A stretch of 64,000 nucleotides of DNA from Streptomyces phaeofaciens (GTDB lineage: Bacteria > Actinomycetota > Actinomycetes > Streptomycetales > Streptomycetaceae). Where the stretch lies: positions 1-64,000 of the forward strand of contig NZ_BMSA01000027.1 in assembly GCF_014648915.1 (NCBI RefSeq). Reading direction: 5' to 3'. The position numbers were made by a program, and so were the translations under genes. The notes beneath the pieces are model-generated. The model was not told the origin of the DNA. It ran no database searches and saw only the letters and a list, made by a program, of their open reading frames with translations. The stretch's first letter is position 1. Each line of letters starts with the position of its first letter. Of this stretch, positions 1 to 8,041 are shown piece by piece.

Positions 1-2349
1 ATCCCGCACGGCCTGATCTTCGAGCGGTTCCTCAACCCCGAGCGCGTCTCCATGCCGGATGTCGACATCGACTTCGACGAGCGCAGGCGCGTCGAGGTGA
101 TCCGCTACGTGACGGAGAAGTACGGCGCCGACAAGGTCGCCATGATCGGCACCTACGGCAAGATCAAGGCGAAGAACGCCATCAAGGACTCCGCGCGCGT
201 GCTGGGCTACCCGTACGCGATGGGCGACCGCCTCACCAAGGCCATGCCCGCCGACGTCCTGGGCAAGGGCATCGACCTCAACGGCATCACCGACCCCTCG
301 CACCCGCGCTACAGCGAGGCGGGCGAGATCCGCTCGATGTACGAGAACGAGCCGGACGTCAAGAAGGTCATCGACACCGCCAAGGGCGTCGAGGGCCTGG
401 TCCGGCAGATGGGCGTGCACGCGGCCGGCGTGATCATGTCCAGCGAGCCCATCGTCGACCACGCCCCCATCTGGGTGCGGCACACCGACGGCGTGACCAT
501 CACGCAGTGGGACTACCCGCAGTGCGAGTCGCTCGGCCTGCTGAAGATGGACTTCCTCGGCCTGCGCAACCTGACGATCATGGACGACGCCGTCAAGATG
601 GTGAAGTCCAACAAGGGCATCGATCTCGACCTGCTGGCCCTGCCGCTCGACGACCCGACGACCTTCGAACTGCTCCAGCGCGGTGAGACCCTCGGCGTCT
701 TCCAGTTCGACGGCGGCCCCATGCGTTCGCTGCTGCGCCTGATGAAGCCCGACAACTTCGAGGACATCTCCGCCGTCTCCGCGCTCTACCGTCCGGGCCC
801 GATGGGCATGGACTCGCACACCAACTACGCGCTCCGCAAGAACAAGCTCCAGGAGATCACCCCGATCCACAAGGAGCTGGAGGAGCCCCTGGAAGAGGTC
901 CTGGCCGTCACCTACGGCCTGATCGTCTACCAGGAGCAGGTGCAGAAGGCCGCCCAGATCATCGCCGGGTACTCGCTCGGCGAGGCCGACATCCTGCGCC
1001 GCGTGATGGGCAAGAAGAAGCCCGACGAGCTGGCGAAGAACTTCACCATCTTCCAGGCCGGCGCGAAGAAGAACGGCTACAGCGACGAGGCGATCCAGGC
1101 CCTGTGGGACGTGCTGGTCCCGTTCGCCGGCTACGCCTTCAACAAGGCGCACTCCGCCGCGTACGGCCTGGTCTCGTACTGGACCGCCTACCTGAAGGCG
1201 AACCACCCCGCCGAGTACATGGCCGGGCTGCTCACCTCGGTCAAGGACGACAAGGACAAGTCGGCCGTCTACCTCAACGAGTGCCGGCGCATGGGCATCA
1301 AGGTGCTCCCGCCGAACGTCAACGAGTCGGTGCACAACTTCGCCGCGCAGGGCGACGACGTGATCCTCTTCGGCCTCGAAGCCGTGCGCAACGTCGGCAC
1401 GAACGTGGTCGAGTCGATCATCAGGAGCCGCAAGGCCAAGGGCAAGTACGGCTCCTTCCCCGACTACCTCGACAAGGTCGAGGCGGTCGCGTGCAACAAG
1501 CGCACCACGGAGTCGCTGATCAAGGCGGGCGCGTTCGACACCCTGGGGCACACCCGCAAGGGCCTCACCGCGCAGTTCGAGCCGATGATCGACAACGTGG
1601 TGGCGGTCAAGCGCAAGGAGGCCGAGGGCCAGTTCGACCTCTTCGGCGGCATGGGCGAGGAGGAGACGAGCGAGCCCGGCTTCGGACTCGACGTCGTCTT
1701 CACCGACGACGAGTGGGACAAGACCTATCTGCTCGCGCAGGAGCGCGAGATGCTCGGTCTGTACGTCTCCGACCACCCGCTCTTCGGCCTGGAGCACGTG
1801 CTGTCGGACAAGGCGGACGCGGGCATCGCCCAGCTCACCGGAGGTGAGCACGCGGACGGCGCGGTCGTCACCATCGGCGGCATCATCTCCGGTCTCCAGC
1901 GCAAGATGACCAAGCAGGGCAACGCCTGGGCGATCGCCACGGTCGAGGACCTCGCGGGTTCCATCGAGTGCATGTTCTTCCCGGCGACCTACCAGCTCGT
2001 CTCGACCCAACTCGTCGAGGACGCCGTCGTCTTCGTCAAGGGCCGTCTGGACAAGCGGGAGGACGTGCCGCGGCTCGTCGCGATGGAGCTCCAGGTCCCG
2101 GACCTGTCGAACGCGGGCACCAACGCACCCGTGATCCTCACCATCCCGGCCACCCGGGTCACCCCGCCGATGGTCAGCCGCCTCAACGAGATCCTCACCC
2201 ACCACAAGGGCGACAGCGAGGTCCGGATCAAGCTCCAGGGCCCGACCAGGACGACCGTGCTGCGCCTGGACCGGCACCGGGTCAAGCCCGACCCGGCGCT
2301 GTTCGGTGATCTGAAGGTGCTGCTCGGCCCGTCCTGCCTGGCGGGCTGA
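1..2349 (+). CDS. dnaE: DNA polymerase III alpha subunit, C-terminal 782 residues (5' truncated by window edge)
   Basis: Replicative DNA polymerase catalytic subunit. The open frame runs in from base 1, so the N-terminal PHP domain and first part of the palm lie outside the window; full-length actinobacterial DnaE is near 1,180 residues. Near the start is the catalytic motif PDVDIDF (two metal-binding Asp), and the third catalytic Asp is in LLKMDFLGLRNLT around residue 185. Downstream come the fingers, a helix-hairpin-helix region, the beta-clamp-binding area and an OB-fold (AVVTIGGIISGLQRK). The short C-terminal tail and the polymerase motifs fit DnaE1 rather than the error-prone DnaE2. A strong terminator hairpin follows the stop codon. 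Confidence 0.97.
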   Translation: MPHGLIFERFLNPERVSMPDVDIDFDERRRVEVIRYVTEKYGADKVAMIGTYGKIKAKNAIKDSARVLGYPYAMGDRLTKAMPADVLGKGIDLNGITDPSHPRYSEAGEIRSMYENEPDVKKVIDTAKGVEGLVRQMGVHAAGVIMSSEPIVDHAPIWVRHTDGVTITQWDYPQCESLGLLKMDFLGLRNLTIMDDAVKMVKSNKGIDLDLLALPLDDPTTFELLQRGETLGVFQFDGGPMRSLLRLMKPDNFEDISAVSALYRPGPMGMDSHTNYALRKNKLQEITPIHKELEEPLEEVLAVTYGLIVYQEQVQKAAQIIAGYSLGEADILRRVMGKKKPDELAKNFTIFQAGAKKNGYSDEAIQALWDVLVPFAGYAFNKAHSAAYGLVSYWTAYLKANHPAEYMAGLLTSVKDDKDKSAVYLNECRRMGIKVLPPNVNESVHNFAAQGDDVILFGLEAVRNVGTNVVESIIRSRKAKGKYGSFPDYLDKVEAVACNKRTTESLIKAGAFDTLGHTRKGLTAQFEPMIDNVVAVKRKEAEGQFDLFGGMGEEETSEPGFGLDVVFTDDEWDKTYLLAQEREMLGLYVSDHPLFGLEHVLSDKADAGIAQLTGGEHADGAVVTIGGIISGLQRKMTKQGNAWAIATVEDLAGSIECMFFPATYQLVSTQLVEDAVVFVKGRLDKREDVPRLVAMELQVPDLSNAGTNAPVILTIPATRVTPPMVSRLNEILTHHKGDSEVRIKLQGPTRTTVLRLDRHRVKPDPALFGDLKVLLGPSCLAG

Positions 2350-2363
2350 GGCCGAAACGACCA

Positions 2364-2397
2364 CGAGGGGCGCGTCCGGAACCGGACGCGCCCCTCG
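2364..2397 (+). terminator. Terminator hairpin after dnaE
   Basis: A perfect 16-bp GC-rich inverted repeat (2364-2379 with 2382-2397) with a 2-nt centre starts 14 nt after the dnaE stop. It has no U-tract, which is usual in Streptomyces. It also sits downstream of the convergent small gene at 2433-2597, so it may act in both directions. Confidence 0.8.
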
Positions 2398-2432
2398 GTG
2401 TGTCCGGGCTGCAACAGCCCGTCACGCAGATG

Positions 2433-2597
2433 TCAGTTGTGTCCGAAGCGCTTCTGCCGGCCCTTGCGGGCGACGTCCGCAGGTGTCACCTGGGAGATGC
2501 GCTGCTCGGCCTGTTCCTGCATCGAGGACTGCTGGGCCTGCTGCTGACCACGCTCGGACTGCGGCTGTTTGCGATCCTGCTTCTTGTTCTTGGCCAC
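2433..2597 (-). CDS. Small hydrophilic Gln/Lys-rich protein (54 aa), function unknown
   Basis: A 54-residue protein beginning VAKNKKQDRKQ and ending RQKRFGHN. It is rich in Gln, Lys, Arg and Ser, has no membrane segment and no Cys, and looks basic and probably disordered or RNA/DNA-associated. The GTG start is fixed by a textbook AGGAGG 9 nt upstream. It converges on dnaE and shares the terminator region. Small proteins of this look occur in Streptomyces genomes without an assigned function, and I do not infer one. Confidence 0.8.
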   Translation of the reverse strand: MAKNKKQDRKQPQSERGQQQAQQSSMQEQAEQRISQVTPADVARKGRQKRFGHN

Positions 2598-2812
2598 GGT
2601 GATCTGCCTCCTGTGGGGGATGTAGGGGCCAGGGCCGCGACCAGATTCACATACCCTGACTCAAGGCGCATTTCGGATAATTACCGTCCGTGACAGGGGT
2701 TGTCGCAGCGCGTCGGATCGAAACGCCACGCCGAAGATCGAGTTCCGGCCGTTAACCTCCGCGCGGTCGGGCAGACTCGAAGGAAGCCCGAAGCAAACCT
2801 CCCGGGAAGAGG
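2598..2812. other. Intergenic divergent region, no clear element
   Basis: 215 nt between two divergent genes. It has a relatively AT-rich patch around 2650-2690 that could hold promoters for either gene, but I could not place convincing -35/-10 pairs. The ribosome binding site of the small gene (AGGAGG) lies at its left end, and GGGAAGAGGG precedes the NYN gene at its right end. Confidence 0.4.
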
Positions 2813-4042
2813 GTGAGTCGTGTGGACCGCTGCATCGTCCTGGTGGACGCCGGGTATCTGCTGGGGGCCGCCGCGAGTCTCCTCGCCGGAGAACCCTCGC
2901 GATCCCGGATCACCGTCGACCACGCCGCCCTCGTCCAGGGGCTGCGCGAACAGGCCGAGTCCGACACCGAGCGGCCGCTGCTGCGCATCTACTGGTTCGA
3001 CGGCGCCCCCGACCGCGTCCCCCAGCCCGAGCACCGCAGGCTGCGCGTGATGCCCCGGGTCACCGTCCGCCTGGGCGCCCTGACCCGCAGCGACGGCCGC
3101 TGGGCGCAGAAGGGCGTGGACGCCGCCATGCACGCCGAGCTGACCGAGCTGGCCCGCAACCGCGCCTGCTCCGACGTCGTCCTCGTCACCGGCGACGGCG
3201 ATCTGCTGCCCGGCATGATGGCCGCCAAGGAGCACGGCGTCGCCGTCCACCTGTGGGCCGTCCAGGCCGCCGACGGCGACTACAACCAGTCCGAGGACCT
3301 CGTCGCCGAGGCCGACGAACGCCGGGTCCTGGACCGCACCTGGATCACCAAGGCCGTCCGCGCGAAGGAACTCGGCGGCGTGTGCGCGCCGCCGCCCGTG
3401 CCCCGGCCCGAGATCGCCGCGATCCTCTCCGCGCCACTGCCCGACACCGGCCTCGCCGCGGCGGCCGACCGGGCGCCCGAGGAGGGCGAGCACACCGGCG
3501 CGGCGCCCGGCTCCGAGAACGGCGCTCCGGAGCGTATCCCCGCATCCAAGGGCGTACCGACCCCGAAGGACCTGGCCGCCCTGCGCGCGCCCGGCGCCCA
3601 CCCGGACCGGCATCCGGCCAGCGCGACCCTGCGCTGGTCCTCCGACAAGGGCTGGGTCGACCGCCCCGGCACCGTCACCGAACCGCCCGAGGTCTCCTCG
3701 ATGCCGACGCTGGCCCAGCTCACCACGGCCGAGCAGCGCTGGGCCGACCGCGAGGAGGACATCACCACCGTCGGCGGCGACCCCTACGAGGTGGGGCAGG
3801 TGTTCGCCCGGCGCTGGATGGAGCGCCTCGGCGACCAGGGCCACTTCCAGAAGCTGTCGGGCATGTACCCGCGCATCCCGCACCGCATCGACGGCGAGCT
3901 GCTGCGCTACGCCGCCCGCTTCGGACTGCTCGCCCACAAGGACGACCAGATCGACGAGCACGACCGCTACGCCATCCGGGCGGGCTTCTGGCGGGAGATC
4001 GACGTACGGACCGCCGCCGAGCACGCGTCCCCCGCGGACTGA
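2813..4042 (+). CDS. NYN/PIN-like ribonuclease-domain protein
   Basis: 409 residues. The N-terminal 190 residues look like a NYN (Nedd4-BP1/YacP-type, PIN-like) nuclease domain: IVLVDAGYLL at the start, RIYWFDGAP, KGVDAAM and DVVLVTGDGDLLPGM give the conserved acidic residues of a metal-dependent RNase fold. A disordered Pro/Ala/Glu-rich linker (about 200-290) follows, then a C-terminal region (about 310-400, YPRIPHRIDGELLRYAARFGLL) that resembles an OST-HTH/LOTUS-type winged helix. Combined with NYN, that would suggest RNA binding. GTG at 2813 follows GGGAAGAGGG; GTG at 2822 is an alternative start. The RNA target is unknown. Confidence 0.8.
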   Translation: MSRVDRCIVLVDAGYLLGAAASLLAGEPSRSRITVDHAALVQGLREQAESDTERPLLRIYWFDGAPDRVPQPEHRRLRVMPRVTVRLGALTRSDGRWAQKGVDAAMHAELTELARNRACSDVVLVTGDGDLLPGMMAAKEHGVAVHLWAVQAADGDYNQSEDLVAEADERRVLDRTWITKAVRAKELGGVCAPPPVPRPEIAAILSAPLPDTGLAAAADRAPEEGEHTGAAPGSENGAPERIPASKGVPTPKDLAALRAPGAHPDRHPASATLRWSSDKGWVDRPGTVTEPPEVSSMPTLAQLTTAEQRWADREEDITTVGGDPYEVGQVFARRWMERLGDQGHFQKLSGMYPRIPHRIDGELLRYAARFGLLAHKDDQIDEHDRYAIRAGFWREIDVRTAAEHASPAD

Positions 4043-4091
4043 AACCCGGCGCGCGGGCCGACCCGACGGCGAGCGGACCTCCCCGACCCCG

Positions 4092-4097
4092 TAGGCT
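4092..4097 (+). promoter_or_regulatory. -10 element TAGGCT, leaderless start of the ABC ATPase gene
   Basis: TAGGCT lies 8 nt before the GTG at 4106 and no ribosome binding site is present, as expected when transcription begins at the start codon. The same arrangement recurs upstream of several genes in this window. Confidence 0.55.
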
Positions 4098-4105
4098 CGT
4101 CCCTT

Positions 4106-5122
4106 GTGAGTACGCGCGCGGCATCGGCAATCCGGCACACGGACGAGGTCGTGTGTGCCGTGCGCGGGCTGACCAAGACCTATCCGGCGGTCCGCGGCCG
4201 CCGGGGCACCCCCGCGACCCCCGAGGTACGGGCCACCGACGACGTACGGCTGGACATCGGGCGCGGTGAGATCTTCGGGCTGCTCGGACCGAACGGGGCC
4301 GGCAAGTCCACCCTCGTCCGCCAGCTGACCGGGCTGATGCGGCCCGACACGGGCAGCGTCGAGATCCTCGGGCACGACATCGTGCGCCACCCCGAGCGGG
4401 CCGCCCGGATCCTCGCCTACCTCGGGCAGGAGTCCAGCGCCCTCGACGAACTCACCGTCTCCCTCGCCGCCGAGACCACCGGACGGCTGCGCGGCCTCGA
4501 CGTCCGCCGGGCGCGCCAGGAGCGGGACGCCGTCCTCGACGAGCTGGGCCTCACCCCGCTCGCCGGACGCCCGCTGCGCAAGCTGTCCGGCGGACAGCGG
4601 CGGCTGGCGTGCTTCGCGACCGTGCTGGTCGGCGAGCGGCCGCTGCTGGTGCTGGACGAGCCGACGACCGGGATGGACCCGGTGGCGCGGCGCGCCGTGT
4701 GGAGCGCCGTGGACCGCCGGCGGGCGGAGCGCGGCACGACCGTCCTGCTCGTCACCCACAACGTCATCGAGGCCGAGACCGTCCTCGACCGGGTCGCGGT
4801 CCTCGACCAGGGCCGGGTCATCGCCTGCGACACGCCCGCCGGGCTCAAGGAGCAGGTGGCCGGCGAGGTGCGGGTCGAGCTGGTGTGGCGGGAGCGGGCA
4901 CCGCTGGACGTGCCCGAGGTCGCCGTGCTGCGCGAGCGGGCCGTGGAGTCGGGGCGCCGCTGGACGCTGCGGCTGGCCCCCGACGAGGCCCGCGCGATCG
5001 TCGCCACCGTCACCGGAGGCGCGGCCTTCGCCGCCCTCGACGACTTCACCCTGGCCACACCGAGCCTGGAGGACGTCTACCTGGCGCTGGGCGGGGCGGG
5101 ACAGGGGCTGGTGCGGGCGTGA
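4106..5122 (+). CDS. ABC transporter ATP-binding protein (ABC-2 type exporter)
   Basis: 338 residues. It is the nucleotide-binding subunit that drives export through the membrane protein encoded next. Walker A is GPNGAGKST (near residue 60), the signature is LSGGQRR, Walker B is LLVLDEPTTGMDP, and a switch His sits in VTHN. The C-terminal 100 residues match the accessory region of drug/lipid exporter ATPases of the DrrA/CcmA type. A short basic insertion (VRGRRGTPATPE) precedes the first strand. The substrate cannot be read from the sequence. Confidence 0.92.
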   Translation: MSTRAASAIRHTDEVVCAVRGLTKTYPAVRGRRGTPATPEVRATDDVRLDIGRGEIFGLLGPNGAGKSTLVRQLTGLMRPDTGSVEILGHDIVRHPERAARILAYLGQESSALDELTVSLAAETTGRLRGLDVRRARQERDAVLDELGLTPLAGRPLRKLSGGQRRLACFATVLVGERPLLVLDEPTTGMDPVARRAVWSAVDRRRAERGTTVLLVTHNVIEAETVLDRVAVLDQGRVIACDTPAGLKEQVAGEVRVELVWRERAPLDVPEVAVLRERAVESGRRWTLRLAPDEARAIVATVTGGAAFAALDDFTLATPSLEDVYLALGGAGQGLVRA

Positions 5123-5186
5123 GCGCGAGGGTCTTCGTCTCCGTATGGGATGGCATGAGAGCCGTAGGGAAGAGGAGCAGCGCCAC

Positions 5187-6008
5187 GTGAGTGTCGTACC
5201 CGCCGAGGTTCTGCCGGGCAGTGCCCGGGCCGTCGCACGGCCCGTGCGGGCCGCCGCCGAGCTGGCGCCCCGCGCACGGCTGTGGCCGTCGCTGGTGGCC
5301 GTGTACCGCGCGCAGCTGTCCCGGGCGCGAGTGGCGCGGATCCCGCTGCTGTTCGTGGCGACCTTCCAGTCGGTCGGCATCCTGATCATGATGCGGGGCG
5401 TCGTGGACGGCGGCCGCGAGGCGGAGGCCGTGGTGGCCGGGTCGGCGGTGCTGGTCGTCGCCTTCGTCGCGCTGAACCTGCTCGCGCAGTACTTCGGGCA
5501 GCTGCGGGCCAGCGGAGGGCTGGACCACTACGCGACGCTGCCGGTGCCGCCCGCCGCCGTCGTGCTGGGCGCGGCCGGGGCGTACGCCTCCTTCACCGTG
5601 CCGGGGACGCTGGTGACCGCGGTCTTCGGGTGTGTGCTGTTCGGGCTGCCGCTGACCCACCTGTGGGTGCTCGCGGCCGTGATCCCGCTGGCGGGCGCCG
5701 CGCTGTCCGGGCTCGGGGCGGCCTTCGGGCTGCTCGCGCCCCGGCCGGAGCTGGCCACCGTGCTCGGGCAGCTCGGCATGTCGGCGGCGCTGCTGCTGGG
5801 TGTGCTGCCGCCGGACCGGATGCCGGAGGCGGTGCGGTTCTCCCGGGACCTGCTGCCGTCGACGTACGGCGTCGAGGCGTTCGCGCGGACCTTCGGACCG
5901 AACCCCGACTGGGCCTACGTCCTCGGTGACCTCGCGGTCTGCGCGGGCGTCGGCGTCGTCTCGCTGGCCGTCGCCACCTGGGCGTACCGGCGGGCCGCCG
6001 TCCGGTGA
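5187..6008 (+). CDS. ABC-2 type transporter permease
   Basis: 273-residue integral membrane protein with about six hydrophobic segments (from IPLLFVATFQSVGILIMM near 50 to the last near 250), the usual layout of an ABC-2 permease. It lies 64 nt after the ATPase gene and forms an exporter with it. I chose GTG 5187 because an AGAGGAG ribosome site lies 9 nt before it; an in-frame ATG at 5145 has no such site. The substrate is unknown; drug or lipid export is typical of the family. Confidence 0.88.
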   Translation: MSVVPAEVLPGSARAVARPVRAAAELAPRARLWPSLVAVYRAQLSRARVARIPLLFVATFQSVGILIMMRGVVDGGREAEAVVAGSAVLVVAFVALNLLAQYFGQLRASGGLDHYATLPVPPAAVVLGAAGAYASFTVPGTLVTAVFGCVLFGLPLTHLWVLAAVIPLAGAALSGLGAAFGLLAPRPELATVLGQLGMSAALLLGVLPPDRMPEAVRFSRDLLPSTYGVEAFARTFGPNPDWAYVLGDLAVCAGVGVVSLAVATWAYRRAAVR

Positions 6009-6042
6009 CGCGTCGCACGGGTACGCCTGGCACGATGTCAGG

Positions 6043-6726
6043 GTGACCGCACCGCTGACTCCACCCCCGCCGCCGCACGAACCCTCCCCGCAGCACGCCT
6101 GGCCGCCGCCTGGCGGGTACGCGGGCGTGGACGCCGTGCCCCATGTCGCCTCGTACGGACAGGACGGGCCCGGGATGAAGACCGAACTGCGGGAAGCGGC
6201 CGTGATCACCGTGGCCGTCGCGCTGTCCGGCGCGCTGCTCGGGGTGCTCTGGCAGTGGCTGGCGCCGAAGGTGCCGCTCGTCGGTGACGTGGTGAACGGC
6301 GGCTGGGTGGTCTACCTCAAGGACACCGAGGGCGAGCAGGCCGTCGGGGTGGACGGGACGTTCACGCTGCTGGCGTTGGCCTTCGGCGCGGTGACCGCGG
6401 CCGCGGTGTTCGTGTGGCGGCGGCGCGGGGGCGTGCCGCTGGTGGTGGCGCTGACCGTCGGCGGGCTGCTCGGCTCGCTGCTGGCCTGGCGGCTCGGCAT
6501 GTGGCTCGGGCCCGGCTCGGACGTGATCGCGCAGGCGCGCTCGGTGGGCAAGGGTGTCACCTTCTCGGCGCCGCTGAAGCTCGGTGCGAAGGGGGCGCTG
6601 CTGGCGTGGTCGCTGGCCGCGCTGCTGGTGCATCTGGGGCTGACCGCGCTGTTCGGGCCGCGGGATCCCGATCCGTATCAGCAGGGGCCGGTGCCGAAGG
6701 ACTCGTACGGGGCGCCGCTCACGTAA
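6043..6726 (+). CDS. DUF2567-like membrane protein
   Basis: 227 residues: a Pro-rich cytoplasmic N-terminus (PLTPPPPPHEP, about 50 residues), then four hydrophobic segments, with a short extracytoplasmic-looking loop (VVYLKDTEGEQAVGVDG) after the first. It resembles actinobacterial DUF2567 membrane proteins, which have no assigned function. The GTG start has no ribosome site but CACGAT lies 6 nt upstream, consistent with a leaderless transcript. It follows the ABC permease by 34 nt. Confidence 0.75.
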   Translation: MTAPLTPPPPPHEPSPQHAWPPPGGYAGVDAVPHVASYGQDGPGMKTELREAAVITVAVALSGALLGVLWQWLAPKVPLVGDVVNGGWVVYLKDTEGEQAVGVDGTFTLLALAFGAVTAAAVFVWRRRGGVPLVVALTVGGLLGSLLAWRLGMWLGPGSDVIAQARSVGKGVTFSAPLKLGAKGALLAWSLAALLVHLGLTALFGPRDPDPYQQGPVPKDSYGAPLT

Positions 6727-6740
6727 GGGGTGCTCACCCC
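6727..6740. terminator. Small hairpin between convergent genes
   Basis: GGGGTG-CT-CACCCC directly after the stop codon of the membrane protein. The 6-bp arms and 2-nt loop make it a weak candidate. Confidence 0.3.
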
Positions 6741-6758
6741 GCCGCGCCGAAAGACGCG

Positions 6759-7259
6759 TCAGCCACGGCCGATCGGGGCCAGGACCGCCCCCGTGAGGGC
6801 TGCCAGGTCCGTGGGGGAGAGTTCCACCTCCAGGCCCCTGCGGCCGGCCGAGACGCAGATCGTGGGGTGGGTCGTCGCCGAGTCGTCCAGGACGGTCGCG
6901 AGCCGCTTGCGCTGGCCCAGCGGGGAGATGCCGCCGCGGACGTAACCGGTGGTGCGTTCGGCGAGGGCGGGGTCGGCCATGGCGGCGCGCTTGCCGCCCA
7001 CCGCCGACGCCAGGGCCTTCAGGTCCAGGGAGCCGGCCACCGGGACCACCGCCACCGTCAGGGTGCCGTCGACGTCCGCGACCAGGGTCTTGAAGACCCG
7101 GTCGGGGGAGACGCCCATCGCCTCGGCCGCCTCCTCGCCGTAGGACGGGTGGCCCGGGTCGTGGTCGTAGGAGTGGACCGTGAAGTCCACGCCCGCGGCG
7201 GTCAGGGTCACCGTCGCGGGGGTGCCGCCGGACTGCTGCTTCTTGGACTTCTTCGCCAT
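6759..7259 (-). CDS. ybaK: Cys-tRNA(Pro) deacylase, YbaK/EbsC family
   Basis: 166 residues. YbaK proteins hydrolyse mischarged Cys-tRNA(Pro) in trans. The sequence shows the family core: VFKTLVADVDG (with the conserved catalytic Lys), VVPVAGSLDLKALA, GYVRGGISPLGQRK with its conserved GGxSPxG loop, and SAGRRGLEVELSP near the C-terminus. A basic MAKKSKK start is typical of actinobacterial members. It is followed by the LON-domain gene 30 nt upstream on the same strand, so the two are probably co-transcribed. Confidence 0.92.
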   Translation of the reverse strand: MAKKSKKQQSGGTPATVTLTAAGVDFTVHSYDHDPGHPSYGEEAAEAMGVSPDRVFKTLVADVDGTLTVAVVPVAGSLDLKALASAVGGKRAAMADPALAERTTGYVRGGISPLGQRKRLATVLDDSATTHPTICVSAGRRGLEVELSPTDLAALTGAVLAPIGRG

Positions 7260-7289
7260 ACGGGCCTTCTCGGTGACGTCGGTGCGGGC

Positions 7290-8030
7290 TCAGTTGAGAC
7301 TGGTCGGCCCGCGGGTCAGCTCCGCCGCGGGCAGCGAGGGCAGATTACGGAGGATCGCCGTCTCCGCGCGCAGGAGATTCAGTTCGTCCTTGAGCCGGGA
7401 GGCCGTGTCGGGGGCCTGGAGCAGTCGCTGCTTGGTGGGTGTGTCGAGCATCATCGCGGCGGCCACCAGGTACGACACCACCGAGGGGTCGTCCGGGAGG
7501 TCGGCCCCCGTCGCCAGGGAGCGCTCGCGGGCGCCCGCCAGCCGCTTCTGGTACTGGCGGAAGGCCCGCAGGACCCCCTCCGCGAGGGCACCCGCCTCGT
7601 CGCCGGGCTGTTCCTGAAGCTCCTCGAGCTCCGCCGTCAGGAACGGGCCGGAGGCGTCCACGGACAGCAGCCGGACGCGGGTCGTACCGGTCGCCAGCAC
7701 CTCGAAGGTGCCGTCGGCGCGTTCCCGGACGGTCGCCGCGTCGGCCACGCAGGCGGTGCCGTGGAACGCCTTGAGCGGGTCGTCGCCGAAGCCGGCCGCG
7801 GGGCCGTGCTGGGGCGGCGCCGTCCCGTCCGGCATGCCGGGGGCGACGGGCGCCACCTCGTGGCCGTCGCGGATGGCCACGACGACGAAGCGGCGCGGTT
7901 CGTCCTCGGGGGTCTTCAGCAGCTCGCGCATCATGGCGCGATAGCGCTCCTCGAAGACGTTCAGCGGAAGCACCAGCCCCGGGAACAGAACGGTGTTCAG
8001 GGGGAAGAGTGGCAGACGGACGGTGGTCAC
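7290..8030 (-). CDS. LON peptidase substrate-binding domain protein
   Basis: 246 residues. It has the N-terminal LON domain alone (RLPLFPLNTVLFPGLVLPLNVFEERY, then VVAIRDG) without the AAA+ or Ser-Lys protease parts, so it cannot be a protease itself. The C-terminal helices (LVAAAMMLDTPTKQRLLQAPDTASRL) match the usual actinobacterial architecture. The start is GTG 8030, where the LON fold begins; the frame stays open further upstream but overlaps the next gene. Stand-alone LON proteins are thought to bind unfolded or regulatory substrates. Confidence 0.88.
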   Translation of the reverse strand: MTTVRLPLFPLNTVLFPGLVLPLNVFEERYRAMMRELLKTPEDEPRRFVVVAIRDGHEVAPVAPGMPDGTAPPQHGPAAGFGDDPLKAFHGTACVADAATVRERADGTFEVLATGTTRVRLLSVDASGPFLTAELEELQEQPGDEAGALAEGVLRAFRQYQKRLAGARERSLATGADLPDDPSVVSYLVAAAMMLDTPTKQRLLQAPDTASRLKDELNLLRAETAILRNLPSLPAAELTRGPTSLN

Positions 8031-8041
8031 GGCGTAGAAGC

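Noticed and set aside
5145..5187. Longer N-terminus for the ABC permease (ATG 5145)
   Set aside because: The extra residues (HESRREEEQRH) are very polar with no ribosome site; GTG 5187 has AGAGGAG at good spacing.
5119..5190. Short frame from the GTG overlapping the ABC ATPase stop
   Set aside because: 23 codons, no conservation signal, and the permease begins in another frame with its own ribosome site.
2681..5389. 902-codon open frame on the minus strand
   Set aside because: It lies opposite the NYN, ABC ATPase and permease genes, whose motifs are clear. The antisense frame is low-complexity Arg/Gly/Ala typical of high-GC shadows.
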